A stretch of 64,000 nt of DNA, taken from NCBI GenBank assembly GCA_037349315.1, contig JBAIAC010000003.1, positions 14,570,501 through 14,634,500 of the forward strand, written 5' to 3'. Below, piece by piece: positions 34,430-45,473 of the stretch (position 1 is the first letter of the stretch; the number at the start of each line of letters is the position of its first letter). The notes beneath the pieces are model-generated. The model was not told where the DNA came from. It did not search any database and saw nothing but the letters and a program-made list of their open reading frames with translations. The position numbers and the translations under genes were made by a program. Source of the stretch: Chelydra serpentina. Lineage: Eukaryota; Chordata; Testudines; Chelydridae.

Positions 34430-34620
34430 GGTTGGACTGGAACAACTTCAACAGGAGAGGTTTGGGGCCATTGGTTTGGGGCACTAAGCTGGCTGATAGG
34501 AGACCTGGGTTCGAGTCCCTGCTCCACAGCAGGCAGCATAGGGATTTGAACCCCTGTTCTCCCACATCCTAGGACAGCGTGCTAGCTAGTGAGTTACAGG
34601 GTATAAGGCAGCCTCCCCAA
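34430..34620. repeat. tRNA-like inverted repeat
   Basis: The left half has ACCTGGGTTCGAGTCCC (box-B-like). The right half has GGGATTTGAACCCC, its approximate complement, about 30 bases on. I recognise the arrangement as a dispersed turtle repeat made of two opposed tRNA-like halves. It is not a tRNA gene: no cloverleaf can be drawn. Confidence 0.45.
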
Positions 34621-34943
34621 CACCTATTCTTCCTCTGTTTTGTGATGGCCCCGATCTTAGCTAGCCTCTGAGCACACCTACCGAATCACACCTTGCAGGA
34701 AAGCTAGGCAGAGAATGCCAGCGTGCCTAAACGTTGGACTTAGGTGTCTAGCTACCACTTGAGGTGCCTAAGCCCCCTTGTGAATGTAGCCCATAGTCAT
34801 TTTAGTTCTCCCTGTCTTGACTAACAGTATTTAAATAAGAGAACTACAACCAGTTACTATTCGTGTTCTGGTAGCACCTACAGGCCCCACTGTACAAACA
34901 CACAGTAAGACACGGTCCCTTCCCAGAAAGTTTCATTCTAAAG

Positions 34944-35485
34944 CAGTGGTTCTCAGCCAAGGATACACGTACCCCCTGGGGGTACACAGGTCTTCCAGGG
35001 GGTACATCAACTCATCTAGATATTTACCTAGTTTTACAACAGGCGACATAAAAAGCACTAGCAAAGTCAGTACAAACTAAAATTTCATACAGACAATGAC
35101 TTGTTTATACTGCTCTATATACTATACACTGAAATGTAAGTACAATATTTATATTCCAGTTGATTTATTTTATAATTATATGGTAAGAATGAGAAAGTCA
35201 GAAATTTGTCAGTAACAGTGCGCTGTGACACTTTTGTATTTTTATGTCTGATTTTGTAAGCAAGTAGTTTTTAAGTGAGGTGAGCTTGAGGATAACACAA
35301 GATAAATCAGGTTTCAGTGTAGTAGCCGTGTTAGTCTGTGTCAGCAAAACGAAAATAAGAAAGAAAAACTTGTAGCACCTGTTAGTCTCTAAGGTGCTAC
35401 AAGTTTTTCTTTCTTATTTTCGTTTTACAAGATAAATCAGACTCCTGAAAGGGGTACAGTACTCTGGAAAAATTAAGAGCCACTG
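34944..35485. mobile_element. hAT MITE carrying a PLE foldback
   Basis: Left end CAGTGGTTCTCAGCC, right end TAAGAGCCACTG. The flanks TTCTAAAG and CTCTAAAT agree in six of eight bases. CCCCCTGGGGG near the left end forms a hairpin. It is interrupted by the 116-bp insertion at 35311-35426. Confidence 0.75.
35311..35426. mobile_element. PLE-tail foldback insertion, perfect 14-bp TSD
   Basis: ACAAGATAAATCAG flanks it at 35297-35310 and 35427-35440, a perfect 14-bp duplication. The insert is 116 bp. Arms 35346-35379 and 35393-35426 are perfectly complementary over 34 bp, with the loop TGTTAGTCTCTAA. The left edge carries GTAGCCGTGTTAGTCTG, the end of a PLE tail variant that uses CTCTAAGGTGC. Confidence 0.9.
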
Positions 35486-36324
35486 CTCTAAATGTATAAG
35501 AAATGATGACTGCTGTTATTCATACACAAAATCCTTTTGATTACATGATATTAGGGTACTTCTATAAAGAAGAGCCAGTCCTGAAACATGTATGTGGCGG
35601 TGGCGGTGGGGTCGGAGGCAGCCAGGGGAGAACTCCCAATCATGAATAGGGAATAATGAGGGCCATGAAAATGGATGACCTGAACAGCTGTTCAGAAGTG
35701 GAGCAAACATTTCTGAGCACAGTCATTGCATCATTCAACCAGCTCTAATTACTATGTTAAATTCCACCCAAGCTGGCTCATCTTGAGAGAAGGCGACGAA
35801 CACAGACTGATAAGCATCTTGGCTGTGTATTAAAAATTGAACAAAATGTAATTCTACCATTTTAAATATTTATTCGTTATGAATTAGAACTAAAGATTCA
35901 TGACTGGTCATGTGGAGAGAAACAAGACAATATGCACAGGGGAAAGCTTAGCACAGCTTTGCCCAGGCAAGACACAGACGTGATAAAAGGTATCTGGGGC
36001 AATTATTGATGTGCTCATTAGGAACAAGTTTAATGTGTCTATTACAGCAGAAAAGATGCTGTCAGAAGTGTACTCCAGTTGTCCATTTTCTTGCTGTATA
36101 TGAGATGGTACAGCAATGCCAAGGAGCAACTTGTCTGCCTCAAAGACATTGGCCATGGCTGGCCTATATGAAGACAACGTTGATATGTTGGGAGTTGTGC
36201 TCGTGAGTTTGTGTTTGTGAAATAAATTAGTCCCACAGAAAAGTGACAGAGCCTTAGATATGGCTGTAAGTGTTGGATGACTCGGAAGAGGGAAAATCTA
36301 TATGAAATATCATATAAGTTCTCT
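35486..36324. other. No recognised gene
   Basis: Unassigned DNA. The frames at 35908-36398 show no domain I recognise. Confidence 0.3.
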
Positions 36325-36685
36325 TCACAAGTCCATGGGTCCAGATCTAATGCATCCGAGGGTGCTGAGGGAGTTGGCTGATGTGATTGCAGAGCCATTG
36401 GCCATTATCTTTGAAAATTCATAGTGATCGCGGGAGGTCCCGGACGACTGGAAAAAGGCAAACATAGTGCCCATATTTTAAAAAGGGAAGAAAGAGACCC
36501 TGGGTAACTAGAGACTGGTCAGCCTCACTTCGGTCCCCAGCAAAATCATGGAGCAGGTCCTCAAGGAATCCATTTTGAAGCACTTGGAGGAGAGGAAGTA
36601 GATCAGGAACAGTCAACATGGATTCACCAAAGGCAAGTCATGCCTCACCAACCTGATTGCATTCTATGATGAGATAACTGGCTCT

Positions 36686-36997
36686 GTGGATGAGGGGAAA
36701 GCCGTGGATGTGATATATCTTGACTTTAGCAAAGCTTTTGATACGATCTCCCACAGTATTCTTGCCAGCAAGTTAAAGAAGTATGGATTGGATGAATGGA
36801 TTATAAGGTGGATAGAAAGCTGGCTAGATTGTCAGGCTCATCGGGTAGTGATCGATGGCTCAATGTATAGTTGGCAGCCGGTATCAAGCAGAGTGCCCCA
36901 GGGGTCTGTCCTGGGGCTGGTTTTGTTCAACATCTTTATTAATGATCTGGATGGTGGGATTAATTGCACCCTCAGCAAGTTCACAGATAAACTGTGA
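36686..36997 (+). pseudogene. CR1 reverse transcriptase, motif A-B fragment
   Basis: A 103-codon open piece of the CR1 RT palm. Residues 10-18 IYLDFSKAF carry the motif A aspartate (Asp13). Residues 69-76 VPQGSVLG form motif B. It stops just after FTDKL, the wreck of motif C. Non-functional. Confidence 0.8.
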
Positions 36998-37051
36998 GGA
37001 GAGATAGATACGCCGGAGGGTAGGGATAGGGTCCAGAGTGACCTAGACAAA

Positions 37052-37363
37052 TTGGAGGATTGGGCCAAAAGAAATCTGATGAGGTTCAACAAGGACAAGT
37101 GCAGAGTCCTGCACGTAGGAAGGAAGAATCCCATGCACCACTGCAGGCTGGGGACCGACCGGCTAAGCAGCAGTTCTGCAGAAAAGGACCTGGGGATTAC
37201 AGTGGATGAGAAGCTGGATATAAGTCAGCAGTGTGCACTTGTTGCCAAGAAAGCCAACGGCATATTGGGCTGTATTAGTAGGAGCATTGCCAGCAGATCG
37301 AGAGAAGTCATTATCCCCCTCTTTTCGGCACTGGTGAGACCACACCTGGAGTATTGTGTCTGA
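37052..37363 (+). pseudogene. CR1 reverse transcriptase, thumb-side fragment
   Basis: A 103-codon open piece following motif [21 protein letters not shown], then [12 protein letters not shown] and [10 protein letters not shown]. It is the same copy and orientation as 36686-36997, separated by a stop. Only a relic. Confidence 0.8.
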
Positions 37364-37690
37364 TTTTGGTCCCCCCACTACAAAAGAGATGTGGACAAAT
37401 TGGAGAGAGTCCAGTGAAGAGCAATGAAAATGATTAGGGGGTTGGGGCACATGACTTACGAGGAGAGGTGAGGGAACTGGGCTTATTTAGTCTTCAGAAA
37501 AGAAGAGTGAGTGGGGGTTTGATAGCAGCCTTCAACTACCTGAAGGGGGGTTCCAAAGAGGATGGAGCTAGGCTGTTCTCAGTGGTGGCAGAACAAGGAG
37601 CAAAGGTCTCAAGTTGCAGTGGGGAAGGTCTAGGTTGGATATTAGGAAACACTATTTCACTAGGAGGGTGGTGAAGCACTGGAATGGCCA

Positions 37691-37830
37691 GGGACTCAGG
37701 ACACCTGTTTTCTGTTCCCAGACTAGCCACTGATCTGCATTGCGACCTTCAAAGAATCACTTCCTGCCTCTGTTTTCCCTGGGACCCTGATCTCAGCTGG
37801 AATCTCTAGGCACTGCTGTAGTACACATAA
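37691..37830 (+). repeat. MIR-like SINE fragment
   Basis: CAGGACACCTGTTTTCTGTTC, then CCTGCCTCTGTTTTCCCTG, and CTCAGCTGGAATC follow the order of the central and 3' parts of MIR-type SINEs. It is eroded. Confidence 0.45.
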
Positions 37831-38044
37831 TTACAAAATAGTGACATATCAGGGATCGAAATGGGAGGCTTATACTAGGGAAACTTTGGAATTCTCCCAT
37901 TTCCCAATGGAACACTCTGCATTTGCTGCTAGACCTGGAAGGTCCTAAGGTATTGGACAGTCAATTACCAGTACATGTATGGAAAAGCAACTTTTGGTTA
38001 TTTTTGAGAAGTTTCTAAGATTTTATGAGTTAAACTGCTCCTGT

Positions 38045-38180
38045 CATGCAGAGATGAGGTCAGTGAGGGAATAGCTTTTACTGGACCAACTTCTGTTGGG
38101 GAGAGAGACAAGCTTTGGAGCTATGCAGAGCTCTTCCTCAGGTCTGGGAAAGGTACTGAGAGCGTCAGGGGTGCTGGAAC
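38045..38180 (-). mobile_element. PLE lineage-2 tail fragment
   Basis: It matches the tail at 56830-56950: GCTTTTACTGGACCAACTTC, GGGGAGAGAGACAAGCTTTG and CTCAGGTCTGGGAAAGG. On the minus strand it contains a hammerhead-like core at 38106-38145 with CTGAGGA (fits CUGANGA), an extra A, a 5-bp stem GAGCT/AGCTC and CAAA in place of GAAA. Confidence 0.65.
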
Positions 38181-38589
38181 AATTTTGATGGTGGGCGTGC
38201 TTGGGGCGGCATAAAACATAGAGCCGCTCTAGCCAAGACATCCTACCTAACAGCAGTGAGCATGCAGGGTATACTTGCAATGCACACAGAAGTGCTAGCA
38301 ACCACACAGGCCTCTTTTCCTGCACTATCTGAAGTTATTACTAGACATAGTATTGACCATTTGTCTCCAACAGAGATGTTCTAAAAATCTCCAATCAATG
38401 AATATGGCTTCAAATGTCAGCAGTATCAGTTGCAGAACTTAAAACAGGAGCACTTTTCTTGCTGAATCAATATTTTGATGTTTTGGATACCAAAGTGACA
38501 GCCCCTAAGGCCAAAATTGATTGAGTTGCCTGCCCTACTTTGCTATGTCATTGGGCAACGACTTGGGATATATTCTGTGTCTTCGTGGC

Positions 38590-39253
38590 TGTGAAGGTCC
38601 ACGCCCCTAGGGTCAGGGCAGCGTGGCCTACCGGTCACAGTCTCTGAAGCGACCCTTCAGTGCAGGGCCACGTGGCCTAGCAGCCAGAGTCTATAGCGCC
38701 ATCCTTTGGTGCAGGGCAGCATGGCCCAGCGGCCGGAGTCTACACAGTTGGGGTGCTCACAAAGGGGTGTGGTGGCCCCCGGTAAGGGCCTGAACAGTGG
38801 TGTAGCAGCTTCCCACTGACTCAGCAGGGGGGTGGTGGGGTCCTGCTGAAACACACTGAGTTTCCCTGGGGCGAGAGGTACCATTCCGTCGCCCTCCCTG
38901 GGTCACTCACTACCAGAGTCTGCGTTGGAGTATCCCATGAGGTGTCGGGTCCTCTGGGTTCCACAGGGCCGGTCATCGTCAGGGGCTCCTCCAGTGGCCG
39001 GGGTCCAGGCAGGCCATGAAAGGCTTCAGTTCCTGGTGCAGTCAGCAGCTGTGTCTGGCCCTCTGCAGGAGCTCCCCAGGCAGGTCCTTCCCCTGAGGTC
39101 TCCCCGCTGAATGGGCTGGGCTCCCTCCCTTTATACTACTAGAACACTTGGAGCATGCCCAGTCTTGCCAGGGAGGCGGGACTTCTGCTGTCAATAACAT
39201 GGACTCAACCCGTCCCTGTCTGGGCTAGTGCGGGGTAAGCAGGCCCTGTCACA
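38590..39253 (-). mobile_element. Solo LTR, minus orientation, 5-bp TSD
   Basis: The plus strand runs from TGTGAAGGTCC to CCCTGTCACA. The perfect TSD GTGGC is at 38585-38589 and 39254-39258. On the minus strand a TATA-type AGTATAAAGGG lies at about 39130-39140. The 3' half holds three diverged tandem copies of a unit of about 49 bases (38617-38752, GGGCAGCRTGGCC). No internal retroviral part is present. Confidence 0.85.
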
Positions 39254-39545
39254 GTGGCCTTTTTGAGAAGTAGTTCCCATAGCTTTCCTAGCTATACACA
39301 TTGCAGATGTGTGCAGCTTTGATCATTCCTGTGCCACTGGGTTTAACTGGTTCAACTGGCTAATTGAACAAGTCTCCACACTGCAAACTGAAATTGAAAG
39401 GAAAATATGTTCCTCGGGTCCTTCATTAAGTAGGTGGTGGTCTTAAGAGGATTTTATCCCCTTTCTTCTCTTTTGCTCTTCCTCCCACTTCCTCATGTCC
39501 ATCATCATCATCTGTCCATGGGAAATTATTTGCTTTTTCTTCAGT

Positions 39546-39720
39546 CTTAGGCCTTGTCTATCATGGGGATTTGCCCCAATGACAGCCATTGGTAGCCAGT
39601 TACTGGTGGACCCACACAAGAATGAACTTCTAGTGTAGACAGACACGGCTGCAATTTGAACTGGTGGATGGTACCACTGCTTGAAACTGGGGTAAGCTGC
39701 CTGAGTCCAAACCATGGCCA
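39546..39720. repeat. Possible MITE fragment
   Basis: GGCCTTGTCTATCATGGGG and, about 90 bases on, TAGTGTAGACAGACACGGC look like parts of MITE ends. No full pair or TSD is seen. Confidence 0.3.
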
Positions 39721-39949
39721 AGTATAGAATGTATTATTGAGCAGATGGCCCAGCAGTTAAACCCCCACAGAGAATCGCATCCTCATCCTGATCCAATAGT
39801 TTCTAGCACCACAAGGGTTGCCTCAGGAGTTTGTCTGCTCTCCCACTCCGCCAGTTATGGTGGCCTACAGCAGATGCCTGCTACTAATGCTCCTTTCGTT
39901 TTTCATGCTTTGTCTCCTTGCCCATAGAATTGCATCACATGGTACACCC

Positions 39950-40959
39950 TGTTAGGATATAGATATTCAGGCCTGTCTGTAAAGGCCAATACTTTAAGAA
40001 TTTAGGTCTATGTTTATCATTTAGCTAGTTATAGAGATATAAAAGAGAGAATCTATGTAAGGGCCTTCTCTCACTGTGACAGTCCGAGGCCCTGTTCTTA
40101 GGCCAATGCCTTTGGCTAAGCAGCAGAGGCAGCCATAAGCTGGGAAGCGAACGGTCACATCCTCACATTCCAAACCAGTCATATTGAAAATAAGGCAATC
40201 TGGGGCTGTTAGAAAGGTGATCCGATCTATCACCTCCAGAGACAGGGAAACGCCTAGAAGATTTAAAGAAAACTTAGTCTGATGGCATCCTGTCTGGCAA
40301 GGACTCACTTATCAATAGACACAGCTGGGAAACCTTATGTCTTTATAGATGTCGTTGTGAAATCCTCACTTCTGTATTGTTTTGTCATTATAGTTCCCAC
40401 TTTGCTATTGTTTATTTGCATGGTCTCTGTCTGGTTCTGTGATTGTTTCTGTCTGCTGTATAATTTTGCTGGGTGTAAACTAATTAAGATGGTGGGATAT
40501 AATTGGTTAGATAATCGTGTTACAATATGTTAGGATTGGTTAGTTAAATTTCAGTAAAATGATTGGTTAAGGTATAGCTAAACAGAACTCACGTTTTACT
40601 ATATAGTCTGCAGTCAATCAGGAAGTGTGGGGGGGAAATGGGAACAGGAAATGGGGGTTGGGGAATTGGAATCATGTTTTGCTAAGGGGGGGAATGGGAA
40701 CAGGGAATGGGGGTGAGGGAATTGGAATTATGTTTTGCTAAGAGGGGCGGGGGAATGGGAACAGGAACACAGGTGAGGCTCTGTGGGGTCAGAGCTGGGA
40801 AGGGGGACACTAAGGAAGGAAACTGGAATCATTGCTTGCTGGAAGTTCACCCCAATAAACATTTAATTGTTTGCACCTTTGGACTTCGGGTATTGTTGCT
40901 CTCTGTTCATGTGAGAAGGACCAGAGAAGTGAGCGGGTGAAGGAATAAGCCTTCTAACA
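39950..40959 (+). mobile_element. Solo LTR of an endogenous retrovirus-like element
   Basis: It starts TGTTAGGATATAG and ends CCTTCTAACA (TGTTAG/CTAACA inverted ends). The flanks CACCC and CCCCC match in four of five bases. TATATAGTCTGC lies at about 40599-40610 and AATAAACATTT at about 40855-40865. A tandem duplication of about 58 bases (GGGAATGGGAACAGG, then GGAATTGGAATYATGTTTTG) lies at 40635-40745. No coding region. Confidence 0.75.
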
Positions 40960-40974
40960 CCCCCATGTCTTGAA

Positions 40975-41578
40975 TACTGTGTGCAATTCTGGTCACCGCA
41001 TCTCAAAAAGATATCTTAGAATTGGGACAAGTACAGAGAAGGGCAACAGCTTCCATATGAGGAGAAATTAATAAGACTGGAACTGTTCAATTTAGAAAAG
41101 AGCTGACTAAGGGGGAACATGATAGAGGTCTATAAAATCATGAATGGTGTGGAGAAAGTAAAGAGGGAAATACCATTTACCCCTTCAGAATGAAGTGAGA
41201 TTAATAGGCAGCAGGTTTAAAACAAACATGAGGAAGTATTTCTTCACACAACGCACAGTCAGCCTATGGAACTTGTTGCCAGGGGACGTTGTGAAGGTCA
41301 AAAGTGTAACTGGGTAAAAAAAAGAATTAGATCAGTTCATGGAGGATAGGTTCATCAATGGGTATTAGCCAACATGGTCAGGAATGTAACCCCATACTCC
41401 AGGCATCCCGAAACCTCCAACTGCCAGAAGCTGGGAGTGAATGACAGGGGATGGATCACTCAAAATTGTCCTGTTCTGTTCATTCTCCCTTAAGCATGGG
41501 GCACCGGTCACTATCAGAAGACAAGGCACTGGGCTAGATGGACCATTGGTCTGACCCAGTATAGCCATTCTTATGAGA
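40975..41578 (+). mobile_element. CR1 LINE 3' part
   Basis: The order is CTTGAATACTGTGTGCAATT (L-E-Y-C-V-Q-F), GGAACTGTTCAATTTAG, GGCAGCAGGTTTAAAACAAAC, GAAGTATTTCTTCACACAAC, CATGGAGGATAGGTTCATC and finally GGTCTGACCCAGTATAGCC ATTCTTATG. It covers the ORF2 C-terminus, with broken frames, and the whole 3' UTR. Same subfamily as 16510-16826. Confidence 0.85.
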
Positions 41579-41689
41579 AAAAAAATTACGTTTCCCTGCA
41601 GAGAATAGTTGGCTTCCCCCTCCCGCACTAGCGCTATCCATAGCAAATGTGTTTGAAGCCCATCCTGGGTCTTTCGGCCTCTCTGCCTT

Positions 41690-41935
41690 ACTCAGGCCAG
41701 TGTAAGGAGGATGGTCTAGGTGTTAGGGCATTGATTTAGGCTTTAGGAGTTGGCAGTTTAATTCCCCCCAGCTTCATTTGGGCAAGTCAGTTTAGCCTCT
41801 GTGTGTCTCAGTCCACATCTGTAAAATGGGGATAACAGCACTTCCCTGCTATTGTCATCATGTATGTACCTAGCAGGACTGTACATTGAAGACTGTGAGA
41901 TGCTCAGATATCATGGCAATGGGGGACATTTAAAG
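41690..41935 (+). repeat. MIR-like SINE
   Basis: GGTGTTAGGGCATTGATTTAG, GGGCAAGTCAGTTTAGCC and CTGTAAAATGGGGATAACAG are the central part of MIR/CORE-type SINEs. It is old and diverged. Confidence 0.6.
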
Positions 41936-42204
41936 GTACATCTGCACTTACAGTGGTGTGTAGAGCACAGACACCGCATCCCCAGCTAGCACGGTGTAGA
42001 CAGCTTAGATGAGTACAGTAGAGGCCCCTACACCTATGAACCCCCAAGGCAGATAGACTTCATGCTCAAGCAGTGCCTCCCATGTCTACAATGCTATTCT
42101 TTAGCAGCGTAGTGTCCCGCTGCGGGAGCTTTTCCCCACTGCAGGGTGCAGCTACCCCTGTAACGCCTGTACTCTCCATGCCACTGTAGGTATAGACATA
42201 ACCC
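41936..42204. mobile_element. MITE with GGTAYRTCTRCACT ends
   Basis: Left end AGGTACATCTGCACTTACAG, right end CACTGTAGGTATAGACATAACC. The spacing and ends fit the CTACACT group of turtle MITEs. The TSD is not clear. Confidence 0.5.
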
Positions 42205-43282
42205 ATATCCTCTCTGCTGAGAACTCCCACAAGGCTGTGTGTCATTAACACACGTTCACCAGACTGGCCAACAAACTCATTTCACACGATGTGGTTATTT
42301 TTATATATACCCAGCTTTAGTCTATAGATGTAGATCATGTCAGGGGCAAATCATGCTTTATAAATATTTATTATTATGTATTTATTCTCTTTACTAATTA
42401 TTCTGCTTACTTCATAGTACTTCTCCTTTCTAGGGATCGTGTAAACACTTACACGTGAGTAAGTATGCTATGTGAATAGCTCCTCAATGAGACCACTCGT
42501 GGGCATAAAGTTACTTATGGGCAACAGGGGTTGGAGACTCAAGGCCAATGTTTTTATTCCACTTTCTCCTGAAAGCAACTATCTTGATTTTAGTTAGAGA
42601 CAAGTGAATTCCCGGCTGCTCCTCAGCAGGATACAAAGCAGCTTGTATAACAAAATAATCACCTAATTAAAGTGCTCACTAAAATCAGTTACCACAAGGC
42701 CAATTAAATCAAACTGCCACCAGGGTTATATTACATTTGATAAGAATTAGAAGTGGTGAATAGAAAAAGAACATTTCCAGTTAAAACTGGGGACTGAGCT
42801 ATTTATCCTTTCCTTTTCAAAAGTTCCAGTATATTACCGAAGGAAAATCATTTTATTTAACGTATCACAGCAGCTGCCTTTAACATCAGTCGGGGTAAAT
42901 ACTAAGCAAGTGACTGGAGCAGACGTTTAGTTATTTACTTGTTCAGTGACTTTCCAGCCTTGTGGTGCGGAAATACCAAACATGTTAATAATTGATCTAC
43001 AGTACCACAGCAATGTCGTTTTTCCTTCCCATTGATGCCTTCACTCTGCATGCCCAAACAGAGCAGTCATAGATTTAGTGCCAGGTTTAGAGCCGGCAAC
43101 ACAACCTAGTTCAAACTACCTGGAAGCCAACTGGATAGTTCTGAATAGAGGGTTCCTTTGGGTAAGTGGCGTAATAGCCTACCTGCTACAGAGCAACTCA
43201 CTTATCTGCACCAACCGCAAGAACATGTCAGAAAAGTGACTCCCTTTAAATAAATTTGGGTGAGATTTTTTTGAAGGACTTT
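42205..43282. other. Repeat-poor block, candidate conserved non-coding DNA
   Basis: At about 42540-43150 there is no transposon text. The DNA is AT-rich and varied (AATAATCACCTAATTAAAG, CAATTAAATCAAACTGCC). No frame over 60 codons lies here. The function is unknown. Confidence 0.35.
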
Positions 43283-43465
43283 ATAGAATCATAGAATATC
43301 AGGGTTGGAAGGGACTTTAGGAGGTCATCTAGTCCAACCCCCTGCTCAAAGCAGGACCAATCCCCAATTTTTGCTTCAGATCCCTAAATGGCCCCCTCAA
43401 GGACTGAACTCACAACCCTAGGTTTAGCAGGCCAATGCTCAAACCACTGAGCTATCCCTCCCCCC
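43283..43465 (-). mobile_element. Turtle tRNA-derived SINE, CR1-type tail
   Basis: Minus orientation: GGGGGGAGGGATAGCTCAG, box B GGTTGTGAGTTCAGTCC, end ACCCTGATATTCTATGATTC. Same type as 9200-9374. Confidence 0.9.
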
Positions 43466-44070
43466 AACTTAGCATTGGCCTAGCTCTGTGCCCACCAGAT
43501 CAGGTCCAACAGCTGAAAATAACAATACCACAAGATGGGAGCTCACTGCATGCAAAATAATTGTTTTCTAACAGTAGTTAGCAAAATATGAGGATAACTG
43601 AACTATGGGAAAGTTAATGTTTCAGTTTGACATCAGCTGTATTTATATGGGGCCCACATAATTTCAGGGCTCTGTCCTGTTGCCACCGAAGGCAATGTGA
43701 GTTTTGCCATGTATCTATACAAGATCGTGCCTGCCGCAGAAAATGAATGTCTCCTGGGCAGCAGCTCATGGTCCTGCGCCCACCCAGTGCCCACCTTTAC
43801 TCAGGCCTTGAACCCAATATAACTGCAAATGAAGAGAAGGACGAGCCATGTTCAGCTGGGCATTTGCTGCCCTTGCAGAGAAAGCGGCATCAGCACCCGT
43901 TCACCTGCACCCCTTGTTGACACCTGTTGTCAGCAACAGATACTCCTCCTAGGAGAGAGGCTCAGGACACTGGCAGGAGGGACTTCACCACTCAGTGATG
44001 ACAGAACGGCAGCTAATTTTTTGCACTCTGAGTTTCTTTTATTAAATACAAAAAAAAAAGCCGTTGGTCT
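43466..44070. other. No recognised gene
   Basis: Unassigned. An A-run lies at 44050-44059 next to the PLE insertion. Confidence 0.3.
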
Positions 44071-44084
44071 CCATTGAGAGTTAT

Positions 44085-44280
44085 CAAGTATCAGAGGGGT
44101 AGCCGTGTTAGTCTGGATCTGTAGAAGCGACAAAGGGTCCTGTGGCACCTTATAGACTAACAGACGTATTGGAGCATAAGCTTTCGTGGGTGAATACCCA
44201 CTTTTTTGGATGCAAGCGGGTATTCACCCACGAAAGCTTATGCTCCAATACGTTTGTTAGTCTATAAGGTGTCACAGGAC
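44085..44280. mobile_element. PLE-tail foldback insertion, perfect 14-bp TSD
   Basis: CCATTGAGAGTTAT flanks it at 44071-44084 and 44281-44294. The 196-bp insert contains two PLE tails head to head. Arms 44137-44199 and 44218-44280 are complementary over 63 bp with very few mismatches, and the loop is 18 bases. Each arm has the GAAAGCTTATGCTCC text; the left one keeps the P1 helix of the hammerhead-like fold (44174-44213, minus) but its core has decayed. Confidence 0.92.
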
Positions 44281-44339
44281 CCATTGAGAGTTATATGGGT
44301 GACAGTACCTAAATTGTATTTGGAGGGCTGCTCCCAGCT

Positions 44340-44545
44340 AGGGAGACAGCATGGCCCAGTGAATAGAGCACTGGACTCTTCCTGGCTATGCTGCTGGGTG
44401 ACCTTGGGCAAGGTACCCACCCACTCTGTGCCTCAGTTTCTCCATCTGTAAATGGGGATGATGAGACTGATCTCCTTTGCAAAGCATTTTGAGTTCTACT
44501 GCTGAAGAGTGCTATATAACAGCGAGGTGCTAGCATTACAATGCA
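44340..44545 (+). repeat. MIR-like SINE
   Basis: GCATGGCCCAGTGAATAGAGC, GGTGACCTTGGGCAAGG, TGCCTCAGTTTCTCCATC and TTTGAGTTCTACTGCTGAAG follow the MIR/CORE-SINE order from the tRNA-like head to the 3' part. Confidence 0.7.
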
Positions 44546-45092
44546 GGCAACAGGCACTACGTCTCCACCCACTCACATGCACGGTTATTTGAGGGGTTGA
44601 GGTCTGTGCCTTCTTCTTGTGAGAGGATTCTGTGAAGGGCTTGCACCAGACCATAGAATCCCAACACCTTCAGAGATGTGGATACTTTCCACACTTCATG
44701 GCTCCCACCACTGCTCTAGAGTCATTTAGTTAAACAGGCCTTAAAAATGTGAGCGGTTTACTAACCAATAGCTCTAAAACATCCCCCTACATCTGAGTAA
44801 ACACAACACTACTCTACGCCTAACAATAACCATAACTACGCAGATCAAATGGGGTGGGGGGTCACTAACCCAATTTTAAACCTGATTTTCGTTATTATTA
44901 TTCGTTGTAATACTCAGTGTCTAGGAGCACAGCCCTTTGTGCTCGGCCAGTTTTATTTTCTGTGTCTGGTACCTTTACATTTTTAAGACTTCTGCCTGTT
45001 TACACAGACAGTTGCTGCTAGGTATATAACAGGAAATCCATGCCATGCTCTCTAAGGGAGGCTTCACTGTTGTTCTTTCTTGTTGATTTTTC
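44546..45092. other. No recognised gene
   Basis: Unassigned DNA between a MIR-like SINE and the Harbinger element. Confidence 0.3.
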
Positions 45093-45473
45093 TTAGGGTA
45101 CGTCTACACTACGGGAGTAGTTCGATTTTTCTTAAACCGAACTTCTGAAATCGATATTACAAAGTCGAGCGTGTGAATCCACACCAAGGACATTAATTCG
45201 AGTTTGTGAGTCCACAGCAATGGGGCAAGCGTCGACATTGCAAGCGGTGCACTGTGGGTAGCTATCCCACAGTTCCCGCAGTCCCCACTGCCCATTGGAA
45301 TTCTGGGTCGAGCCCCCAATGCCTGCCGGGGCCAAAAATGTGTCGAGGGTGGTTTTGGGTAAATGTCGTCATTCGACCCACACTCCCGCCCTCCCTCCGT
45401 GAAAGCGCTGGCGGGCAATTAATTCGCGCCCTTTTCTGGATATTGACAGCGCGGACGCCACAGGACAGCAAGC

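Larger units (their letters stand above)
36325..37690 (+). mobile_element. CR1 LINE, truncated, RT and C-terminal region
   Basis: CR1 ORF2 is readable with few breaks: [17 protein letters not shown], then [27 protein letters not shown] (motif A), [18 protein letters not shown] (motif B), FTDKL where FADDTKL is expected, [10 protein letters not shown] and GLFSLQKRR. There are stops at about 36420, 36480, 36598 and 36995 and a frame change after 37440. The catalytic FADD is destroyed by loss of residues. The copy ends abruptly at about 37690 without a CR1 tail, so it is also 3'-truncated. Confidence 0.85.

Noticed and set aside
36686..37363. Host reverse-transcriptase gene
   Set aside because: Clear CR1 ORF2 with stops and a lost FADD; a dead LINE copy.
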